From NCBI GenBank assembly GCA_964625775.1, contig CAZVEH010000027.1, positions 1 through 31,594 on the forward strand: a DNA stretch of 31,594 nt, given 5' to 3'. Under the pieces are notes generated by a model. The model made no database searches. It worked only from the letters and a program-made list of their open reading frames with translations, and had not been told where the DNA came from. Below, one piece after another: positions 1-5,924 of this stretch. The DNA comes from GCA-2786165 sp964625775 (GTDB lineage: Bacteria; Pseudomonadota; Gammaproteobacteria; Legionellales; Legionellaceae). The translations under genes were made by a program, and so were the position numbers. Every line of letters starts with the position of its first letter. Position 1 is the stretch's first letter.

Positions 1-52
1 TACCACACGACAGGAGATCCCTCGCTGCGCTCGGGATGACGTGGGGAGTTAC
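1..52. repeat. Dispersed repeat, left window end (inverted copy at 31543-31594)
   Basis: These 52 bases equal the reverse complement of the last 52 bases of the window with one mismatch (base 2). The core contains an imperfect palindrome around ATCCC...GGGAT. The motif resembles palindromic dispersed repeats common in intracellular bacteria. Its place at both extreme ends suggests the window was bounded by a repeat that an assembler could not cross. Confidence 0.85.
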
Positions 53-430
53 GAAGATTTTTATAATTGGCATTATTAATCTCAACTCGTTCATAGTCAG
101 CAAGCAAGCCATAGATATTTAAAGCATGCTTACAAAACTAAACGATAATACGTTTTGATTCATCCATACCCTGACGCTGAATGAATTAGAACGCTACTAA
201 TCATATTTCTAGCACGGGAGAGGGGGCAGATCCGAAGTAATCTGAAAAATCCGTGCTCAAATTAAGGTTGAGAATACTGAAAAAAAACTTTAGGGCCGTT
301 GCCTAATATTGGAAATTTGATGCGGAATATGAGCAAGTAAAAACTAAAGCGCTACTTAATAACCCATATTATGTTGCTTGTTGGTCCTTTAAAAATTAAT
401 TCACAACATCTATCAGCATAGGTTGCAAGT
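53..430. other. Gene-free stretch with possible decayed coding remnants
   Basis: No intact gene is visible. On the minus strand about 55-195 one frame reads protein-like sequence (HALNIYGLLADYERVEINN) broken by a stop. On the plus strand about 313-399 another short open frame ends in NNPYYVACWSFKN and a stop. Both may be remnants of decayed genes next to the repeat at the window edge. I do not recognise a family, and either could be chance. Confidence 0.3.
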
Positions 431-458
431 TGTATTTATATACTGACTCGCCTATAAT
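430..458 (+). promoter_or_regulatory. Probable promoter of the TALE-like gene
   Basis: A perfect -10 hexamer TATAAT lies at 453-458. A weak -35 (TTGTAT, 430-435) is 17 bp upstream. The expected start of transcription is near 465, giving a leader of about 60 nt before the ATG at 528. Confidence 0.55.
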
Positions 459-473
459 GATCTTTTTTTATTC

Positions 474-507
474 ATAGTGATCACTGCTGAAATATAGTGA
501 TAACTAT
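474..507 (+). promoter_or_regulatory. Candidate operator: two ATAGTGAT repeats in the leader of the TALE-like gene
   Basis: ATAGTGAT occurs at 474-481 and again at 494-501, exactly 20 bp apart (about two helical turns). The first copy is part of the perfect palindrome AGTGATCACT (476-485). The second begins the inverted repeat ATAGT-GATA-ACTAT (494-507). Both lie just downstream of the predicted -10, where a bound dimeric regulator could block transcription. The regulator is unknown. Confidence 0.4.
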
Positions 508-527
508 TTACATTACAAAGGCATGAT

Positions 528-1934
528 ATGGCTCGAACAAATCGCACTGTTGAAGAACGATTGACCAGCTACGCTATTTCACGTAAACGCTATAAACATG
601 AAAGTAATCGTCTGTTAACAGTGGGGTTTACGCAAACACAAGCTGATAAAATCATACTTCGTCCCTCATCAAAAGTGACAGTAGCATTTATATTGAAAAC
701 TTGCAGTACGCTCTTAGAAAACTATCAATTTATTCATGAACAAATCATGCAAATGGCGGCCAATAACGGTGGTTCCCAGGCCTTGAGGGCAGTGATTGAC
801 TGCTTTTCTGACCTGAAAAAGCATGAATTTCTTCATACAGAAATCGTCGAAATGGCCTCCAATAATGGAGGAGGAAAAACCTTAAGGACTGTGCTCAAAT
901 ACTTTGCTAAGCTAAAACGGTGCGGATTTGATCGAGCGCAGATCGTAAAGATCGCATCACAAATTGGTTGCTCAAAAACTCTAGAAACCATGATTGCCTC
1001 TTTTGCCCGCTTAAAAATGCACGGATTTAGTACGACACAAATCGGGGCAATTGCCGCCAAACGCGGTGGCGCTCTAGCGATAAAAATCCTACTTGAATAT
1101 TATCAACAGCTTAGGGAATTAGACCTTGAAAACGAAGAAATTGCGGTCTTTGCTTCCATGTCGAATGCTAGCCGAGTCCTGTTAAATATTCTGGAGGCAC
1201 CTCACAAACAACCTAAACGCTTAGGCACCTGCACAATTAATGAGACCAGCCGTCCTCAGAGAGATCGAAGCAATAAGCTCCGAGCATTAAACTTTGACAG
1301 CGAGCAAATTTCGGCCCTAAATTTCATAAATCAGAGCACAGATGTCACTTGGATTGTAAATACAGCACACGCCCAATTAAAATCACTCAGCATGAGTAAC
1401 CAACAAATTATAGACATTATCTCAAACGGGGGCGTGCAAGCTCTTAGTGCTGTTATCCAGCATTATAAAGAATTGTGTAGTCATGGTTATAGTCATGAAC
1501 AGATTGTTTCTTTAGCCGCTTGCCCAGAGGGTCACGGTGCTAAAAGAATTGCAGATACGATTAAAAATGAGTTTTTGCATTTTATTAATGAACATTTATT
1601 ACCTGTGCTCGCCACGGAAAACACCGAAACTCATGCCGCCGAGCCAGCATCACTCCAAATTGTTACGCCTGAACCTCAAAATTGTTTGATGTCACTTGAT
1701 ACAGCAACCGAATCCCAACCTTCCTCTGAAAGCTCTGATTATTCTGATAGCTCTGACTCTGAAGAAGGCTACTCCTACTCGATTGATTTTGAAAAACCAC
1801 AGATACAAACAGTAGCAGCACTTAAAAATCACGGTCACTTTGGAACATACAGTCGCAAGCGATGCCTGGACGATGATCAAGCCGAATCGGCTACAAAATA
1901 CCCAAGACAAAACAGCGTCCCTACCGTACTCTAA
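528..1934 (+). CDS. TALE-like (BAT-type) repeat protein, candidate nuclear DNA-binding effector
   Basis: The 468-residue protein carries 33-residue repeats built on F-x3-QI-V-x-IA-S-N-N-GG-x2-AL-x2-V, the pattern of TAL effectors and Burkholderia/Mycetohabitans BAT proteins. Contiguous repeats are 68-100, 101-133, 134-166 and 167-199, with position 12/13 residues NN, NN, QI and KR. Residues 34-67 look like a degenerate N-terminal cap. A degraded repeat (200-233, MS), a basic linker (about 224-255), and repeats 256-288 (IN), 289-320 (32 residues, N*) and 321-356 (CP) follow. The tail has an acidic Ser/Asp/Glu stretch (391-422) and spaced basic clusters (443-445 and 457-460) resembling a bipartite NLS. 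ATG 528 is preceded by AAAGG. The function, binding host or own DNA, is inferred. Several repeats are degenerate, so specificity may be low. Confidence 0.85.
   Translation: MARTNRTVEERLTSYAISRKRYKHESNRLLTVGFTQTQADKIILRPSSKVTVAFILKTCSTLLENYQFIHEQIMQMAANNGGSQALRAVIDCFSDLKKHEFLHTEIVEMASNNGGGKTLRTVLKYFAKLKRCGFDRAQIVKIASQIGCSKTLETMIASFARLKMHGFSTTQIGAIAAKRGGALAIKILLEYYQQLRELDLENEEIAVFASMSNASRVLLNILEAPHKQPKRLGTCTINETSRPQRDRSNKLRALNFDSEQISALNFINQSTDVTWIVNTAHAQLKSLSMSNQQIIDIISNGGVQALSAVIQHYKELCSHGYSHEQIVSLAACPEGHGAKRIADTIKNEFLHFINEHLLPVLATENTETHAAEPASLQIVTPEPQNCLMSLDTATESQPSSESSDYSDSSDSEEGYSYSIDFEKPQIQTVAALKNHGHFGTYSRKRCLDDDQAESATKYPRQNSVPTVL
729..1124 (+). repeat. Four contiguous 33-codon TALE-like repeats
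   Basis: This is 396 bp, exactly four units of 99 bp, coding for residues 68-199. Each unit keeps an aromatic at position 1, Q/E at 5, I at 6, A at 10, G at 14 and a hydrophobic pair near 18-19. The DNA copies are much diverged from one another, unlike the near-identical repeats of Xanthomonas TALEs, which suggests old, non-homogenised repeats. Confidence 0.8.
1293..1595 (+). repeat. Second block of three degenerate TALE-like repeats with terminal cap
   Basis: These codons encode residues 256-356. The middle unit (289-320) is one residue short at position 13, the N* type. The last unit reads AACPEGHGAKRI at its core, which resembles the closing half-repeat of BAT proteins as I remember it (AARRGGAGRI). 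It probably closes the superhelix. Confidence 0.6.
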
Positions 1935-1960
1935 GGGTTGAGAACGGCAGGGTCAGCTAC

Positions 1961-1985
1961 TAGGCTACTAATTCGATCAACTGGT
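1961..1985 (-). repeat. Diverged copy of the 3' end of the LetE-like gene (att-like direct repeat)
   Basis: Bases 1967-1985 match 3969-3987 exactly (19 bp). The preceding bases match except at three positions. Read on the minus strand, this copy ends QLIELVA-stop, the same as the LetE-like protein. All three differences are at third codon positions (GTA/GTC, GCC/GCT, TAG/TAA). It therefore looks like a displaced true gene end, as seen at integration sites in gene 3' ends. Confidence 0.75.
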
Positions 1986-1989
1986 CAGT

Positions 1990-2027
1990 ACTTAGGCAAA
2001 ACCTCGACCTCTATGTTTTGCCTAAGT
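1990..2027. repeat. 13-bp perfect inverted repeat with 12-nt loop
   Basis: Arms 1990-2002 and 2015-2027 (ACTTAGGCAAAAC and its complement) flank CTCGACCTCTAT. Two further base pairs follow after one mismatch. It lies five bases from the att-like repeat and has no T-tract, so a recombination or protein-binding site is as likely as a terminator for the upstream gene. Confidence 0.6.
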
Positions 2028-2062
2028 CCTATACCCAGAATTTCTGGTTGTTATGCCATAAG

Positions 2063-2092
2063 TTGGAAATGCAGACATCAGTTAACTATACT
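2063..2092 (+). promoter_or_regulatory. Probable promoter of the 547-aa gene
   Basis: -35 TTGGAA (2063-2068), an 18-bp spacer and -10 TATACT (2087-2092), 45 bp before the ATG at 2137. It gives the gene its own expression independent of the TALE-like gene. Confidence 0.5.
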
Positions 2093-2136
2093 TAATGTAA
2101 TCCATCAATTTTCTCCTTAATATAAAGGCGACAGTC

Positions 2137-3780
2137 ATGACGACTTCACTGGATGAATCATCGCAATCATGGTTTATCTCGAGAATGAACACTGCCGGCT
2201 ATAACACAACGCTAAAAGGCTGTTGTTTTGGCATCGCGCATATGGCCAATCAGGCGTTTATTGTAGGAGAAATGGATAAGTTTTATGCAAGGTTAGAACG
2301 CTTATCACAAACACCGATTGAGCAATTCGCCGATGATTTTTCTATTTTGCGAAAAGAAGCAAAACAATTGCGCATTAGTGGAAGCACAAATGATGCTGTT
2401 GAAGCAGATAGAATCATGGATAAAATTGTTGATTTTAAGGCATTTTTCGACGGTCTTGTTTTATATCAATCTCCTTCTGCTTATCCAGATTTACTTCCTA
2501 CTCTAAAAAAAGCACAAGATGCAAAACAATCAATCGAGCTAACTCGCTCTCTTGCTATGGAAGAGTTGGGACAAGTCTCTATTGATCATTTGGATTGTTT
2601 ATTTAGTGAGCAGGCTTTACTGAACTTTTTTAAAATCCTCCAAACCCATTTGGGTGAATATTCATTTTCAATGGTATGGGGAGATAAGCGCCATGCCGTG
2701 AACATTAGTTATGATGCGATAAGCCAAGAGTGGGTGTATACCGATGCCAATCATTTACTAAGCGATGACGGGCATATTATTCAAAAAAAACACCATGATC
2801 CTGAAAGCATAGCTGGAGCATTATCGGTTTTTTTTAAAGAACGTTTGTGTGTGAATCTTCATTTGGAGATCAATGCCCATCAGAAAAACGCTGCAGCCAT
2901 GCAGATTACTTATACCATTTTAAAAACCAATGCAGCTTATCAACGATCTTATTATCAAGAAGCCTTAGATGCGTTATTTCATTTTGATCAATTACCCGAG
3001 CAGTCAGGTTATGAAATTTTTTATTTTTTAATGACGCAATTGATTTCTGGCAGTATCACAAACGAACAGTACATCACAACGATAAACACTCTTTTTAAAA
3101 AAATATCACCGTCTGAAATACTAGAGTTTATGTGCTTGGATCACTCACCTGGTAATAAGTTTTTGTGTGAACACTTAATACAATATCATCAAGCTATACC
3201 GAGCGTCTCAGCTATGTCTTGTGCGAATCCAGAGATCTTTGATGTCATGCTAACAGCGGTGAGTAAATTAGAACTTGTACAACAAGAAGCCATATTCAGC
3301 CAAACCGATTCTAATAAAGATAATATTATGATGAAACTTATTTTCAATGACGATCAATCAGAAAAAATCTTACATCGACTAGACCATTTTTCCGATGAAT
3401 TTTGGGAAAAGATGCTCACACAAACCAATAGTGCTCGTCAAAATGTGTTGGGTTTATCCTCATTGGTTCGTCCAGAATGTTTACCATTATTCATGCTCAA
3501 AATGTCTAACCTGCCTCACGATACTCAAGAAAAAATATTGGAACCCATTGTTAATATTTTAAAAAGAAGGGTCAAAATTGAAAGAAATCCTGAATGCAAA
3601 TTGGATTATAAAAATCGATATGACTTATTATTTGAGCAATTAAAAAAAGCACGCAAGCAAACTAAACCAAGTGTCTTACAACGCGCTACAAGGTTTTTTA
3701 GAGTCAATACAGAGATTGAAACCGAGAAAAATAAAGATCGTGCAGTAACACAACCTAAAAACTCACCTGAATCCAAGTAA
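2137..3780 (+). CDS. Candidate effector: papain/YopT-like cysteine protease fold with ankyrin-like C-terminus
   Basis: This 547-residue protein has no signal peptide or membrane segment. The N-terminal part has KGCCFGIAHM with candidate nucleophile Cys30. Residues 181-203 hold WGDKRHAVNI (His186) and VYTDANH (Asp203). A Cys, then a His in a beta strand, then an Asp 17 residues later is the order of C58/YopT-type and related effector proteases. Residues about 280-510 are helical with degenerate ankyrin-like units (NxxxQNVLGLSSLxRPECLPLF). The tail is rich in K, E and polar residues, compatible with a type IV secretion signal but not proof. ATG 2137 has AAAGGCG upstream. Two genes side by side of effector type suggest a host-interaction islet. 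Alternative: an inactive protease-fold scaffold, as in some Legionella ankyrin effectors. Confidence 0.75.
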   Translation: MTTSLDESSQSWFISRMNTAGYNTTLKGCCFGIAHMANQAFIVGEMDKFYARLERLSQTPIEQFADDFSILRKEAKQLRISGSTNDAVEADRIMDKIVDFKAFFDGLVLYQSPSAYPDLLPTLKKAQDAKQSIELTRSLAMEELGQVSIDHLDCLFSEQALLNFFKILQTHLGEYSFSMVWGDKRHAVNISYDAISQEWVYTDANHLLSDDGHIIQKKHHDPESIAGALSVFFKERLCVNLHLEINAHQKNAAAMQITYTILKTNAAYQRSYYQEALDALFHFDQLPEQSGYEIFYFLMTQLISGSITNEQYITTINTLFKKISPSEILEFMCLDHSPGNKFLCEHLIQYHQAIPSVSAMSCANPEIFDVMLTAVSKLELVQQEAIFSQTDSNKDNIMMKLIFNDDQSEKILHRLDHFSDEFWEKMLTQTNSARQNVLGLSSLVRPECLPLFMLKMSNLPHDTQEKILEPIVNILKRRVKIERNPECKLDYKNRYDLLFEQLKKARKQTKPSVLQRATRFFRVNTEIETEKNKDRAVTQPKNSPESK

Positions 3781-3882
3781 CTTACCCTAATCCAGCATTT
3801 CGCGTCAGAGACAGACTACCGTCCTGCTTACAAACTGTTTTAGATTTCATGGTATGTGCTTAAAGATGTTGAAAAATGATCT

Positions 3883-3960
3883 GCCAAATTTGTGCATCTT
3901 ATATCCTTCGCTACGCTCAGGGTGATGTCCCTGGGTGCGAAGGATGATATGAGATTTGGC
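3883..3960. repeat. Long imperfect hairpin, REP/MITE-like element
   Basis: GCCAAAT (3883-3889) pairs with ATTTGGC (3954-3960). Inside it, ATATCCTTCGC pairs with GCGAAGGATGATAT and CAGGG with CCCTG around TGATGT. It sits between two convergent genes and ends two bases before the stop of the LetE-like gene. CCTTCGCTACGCTCAGGGTGA is typical of dispersed palindromic repeats. It may also act as a bidirectional terminator. Confidence 0.7.
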
Positions 3961-3961
3961 T

Positions 3962-4336
3962 TTAAGCGACTAATTCGATCAACTGGTAACCCACAATGGC
4001 AGAAATCACCAGTACCCCAGATATTTCCAAGAATTTAACAAAAAAATGCTCTAGGTGATCGTGATAGACATGATCATTTGCCGAAGGCAACGGTTGCTCA
4101 CTGTGATGCGCAACTGCCAAAGGATGAGGGAATGCTGGTGTTTCTTCATAAAATCCAGCCCACCACCCTTCAATCCAATGATCACTTTCAGTTGAGCCCA
4201 TTCTAAATGGGTTGTCTTCCTCCTGTAAATCTGCGCGAGCGCATTCATACCCATACCAATACGATTCTTCGATAGAGGGATGATTGATATTAAAACGTAA
4301 AGTAATGTCTGGTAACAAAGTCATTGTATCGTCCAT
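3962..4336 (-). CDS. letE: RMF-like domain plus membrane anchor; probable LetE-type transmission-trait protein
   Basis: Residues 26-64 follow the layout of ribosome modulation factor: GYxxA near the start, an NPF centre, then WIEGWWAGF (RMF: GYxxG...WLGGWREA). A hydrophobic segment at 101-123 would anchor the C-terminus in the membrane, which RMF lacks. His-rich residues 71-97 link the two. ATG 4336 has AAGGGG upstream. It lies 51 bp after pdxH at the end of the TCA operon. From memory, Legionella letE lies in this neighbourhood; I assign the name on context and the RMF-like motif, not on an alignment. If correct, it may act on ribosomes or growth-phase traits. Its 3' end is duplicated at 1961-1985. 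Confidence 0.6.
   Translation of the reverse strand: MDDTMTLLPDITLRFNINHPSIEESYWYGYECARADLQEEDNPFRMGSTESDHWIEGWWAGFYEETPAFPHPLAVAHHSEQPLPSANDHVYHDHLEHFFVKFLEISGVLVISAIVGYQLIELVA
3963..3987 (-). repeat. Att-like direct repeat inside the 3' end of the LetE-like gene
   Basis: This is the partner of 1961-1985. It contains the codons for QLIELVA and the stop. The two copies are in the same orientation, 2.0 kb apart, and bracket only the 547-aa gene and the hairpins. No integrase gene lies between them. Confidence 0.75.
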
Positions 4337-4387
4337 ATTGATACCCCTTTTGCAGTTGACAGCAAAAAAATCAATCCTTGAATAAGA

Positions 4388-5047
4388 CTATGGTGTGAGT
4401 CGCTGCATACACCATGTGTCTTCGTGACGAATATATTGAATTCGGTCATGTAAACGGTTATCTCTACCTTGCCAAAATTCAATCTGATTCGGCACAACCG
4501 CATATCCACCCCATGAATCAGGGCGCACTGTCGACTTATCGGCATATGTTTCACAAACTTTACGATACGCGGCTTCCAATTCTTCCCGTCCTGAAATATT
4601 CAGGCTTTGTGGTGATGCCATACAGCTTAATTGGCTTTCTCTTGGTCGAGAATAAAAATATTCATCAGACTGCTCGGCGGAGATTCGTCGCACTTTACCA
4701 CGCACTCGAACCTGTCGGGCTTGATGAGGCCAATAAAAATTCAAAGCCACAAAAGGATTGTTTTCCATTTGCAATCCTTTTACACCACTATATTGGGTAT
4801 AGAATATAAATTCATCTTTGTCCAATTCTTTCAGTAAGACTATTCTAGAATCAGGATGGTTATCGTGATCTACGGTGGACAAAACCATAGCATTATATGT
4901 GGTAGGTTCAGCTTTAGCGTATTCGTTAAACCAAAGTTTGAATTGCTCGATGGGATGCGTATGCATCTCTGATTCAAGCAATGGAAGAGCCCCATACTCT
5001 TCACGAGTCTGGGGCAAATGATCAATGTATTTGGATGAGCTCACCAT
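4388..5047 (-). CDS. pdxH: Pyridoxamine 5'-phosphate oxidase
   Basis: The 219-residue flavoenzyme oxidises pyridoxine/pyridoxamine 5'-phosphate to pyridoxal phosphate using FMN and oxygen. Family motifs are present in order: SRIVLLKELD, FIFYTQYSGVKG, NPFVALNFYWP, RQVRVRGKV, YFYSRPRESQL, SPQS, and the C-terminal PNQIEFWQGRDNRLHDR with W...RLTP at the end. Length equals the E. coli enzyme. The start overlaps the sucD stop by one base (TAATG), so it is translationally coupled to the TCA genes. Confidence 0.97.
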   Translation of the reverse strand: MVSSSKYIDHLPQTREEYGALPLLESEMHTHPIEQFKLWFNEYAKAEPTTYNAMVLSTVDHDNHPDSRIVLLKELDKDEFIFYTQYSGVKGLQMENNPFVALNFYWPHQARQVRVRGKVRRISAEQSDEYFYSRPRESQLSCMASPQSLNISGREELEAAYRKVCETYADKSTVRPDSWGGYAVVPNQIEFWQGRDNRLHDRIQYIRHEDTWCMQRLTP

Positions 5048-5922
5048 TACCAGCCCATCAGCTCGGCCATAGCTTGCCCTAAATCAGCTGGAGAATTTAC
5101 GGTGCTTACACCAGCAGCCTGTAACGCAGCAAATTTATCTGCTGCCGTGCCTTTGCCACCAGAAATGATCGCGCCAGCATGACCCATGCGTTTACCTGCA
5201 GGTGCGGTGACACCAGCAATATAGGAAACAACAGGCTTAGACACATTTGATTTGATAAATTCTGCCGCTTCTTCTTCCGCAGTTCCGCCGATTTCACCCA
5301 CCAGAATAATGGCTTCTGTTTTCGGATCTTTTTCAAACAAGGCCAGAATATCAATAAACGTACTACCAGGAATTGGATCACCACCAATACCTACACAGGT
5401 GCTTTGACCAAAACCCTTGTCCGTGGTTTGTTTCACAGCTTCGTAGGTCAATGTGCCTGAGCGAGACACAATACCCACGCGACCAGGTAGATGAATCGAA
5501 CCAGGCATAATGCCAATTTTGCACTCGCCAGGCGTGATCACACCAGGACAATTCGGACCAACCAAACGGCTGTGTGTATTATTTTCCAAATACAATTTGA
5601 CTTGCAGCATGTCCAAAACAGGAATGCCTTCTGTGATACAAACGATCAATTCGATGCCAGCTTCAGCTGCTTCAATGATGGAATCCTTGCAAAAAGGAGC
5701 GGGTACATAAATCACCGTAGCATTAGCATTTGTTGCATCAACAGCAGCGCGCACGGTATCAAAAACAGGCAGAGACAGATGCTCTTGACCGCCTTTACCT
5801 GGCGTTACACCACCTACCATTTTGGTACCATATTCAAGCGCTTGTTGCGTGTGGAATGTACCTTGATTACCAGTAAATCCCTGACAAATCACCCGGGTGT
5901 CTTTATTAATTAATATACTCAT
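5047..5922 (-). CDS. sucD: Succinyl-CoA synthetase, alpha subunit
   Basis: The 291-residue alpha subunit works with SucC in the TCA step succinyl-CoA + NDP/ADP + Pi to succinate + CoA + NTP. CoA-binding Rossmann residues GFTGNQGTFH lie near the N-terminus. VGPNCPGVITPGECKIGIMP is a family block, and the phosphorylated histidine is His248 in RMGHAGAIISGG. The start codon is two bases after the sucC stop, with AAGAGG overlapping that stop as ribosome site. The order sucC-sucD is conserved. Confidence 0.98.
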   Translation of the reverse strand: MSILINKDTRVICQGFTGNQGTFHTQQALEYGTKMVGGVTPGKGGQEHLSLPVFDTVRAAVDATNANATVIYVPAPFCKDSIIEAAEAGIELIVCITEGIPVLDMLQVKLYLENNTHSRLVGPNCPGVITPGECKIGIMPGSIHLPGRVGIVSRSGTLTYEAVKQTTDKGFGQSTCVGIGGDPIPGSTFIDILALFEKDPKTEAIILVGEIGGTAEEEAAEFIKSNVSKPVVSYIAGVTAPAGKRMGHAGAIISGGKGTAADKFAALQAAGVSTVNSPADLGQAMAELMGW

Positions 5923-5924
5923 GT

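Noticed and set aside
729..1124. Pentatricopeptide, ankyrin or HEAT repeat identity for the 33-residue units
   Set aside because: Ankyrin lacks its GxTPLH signature and the unit has NNGG at 12-15 with AL at 18-19, which fits TALE/BAT best.
729..1595. Deriving a DNA target from the TALE residue pairs
   Set aside because: Six of eight pairs are non-standard and the array is interrupted, so a predicted target would be unfounded.
1938..2120. Plus-strand open frame of 60 codons after the TALE-like gene
   Set aside because: It crosses the att-like repeat and a hairpin, has no ribosome site and no protein-like composition.
4414..4809. Open frame of 131 codons on the plus strand
   Set aside because: Antisense shadow of pdxH, whose frame is fully conserved.
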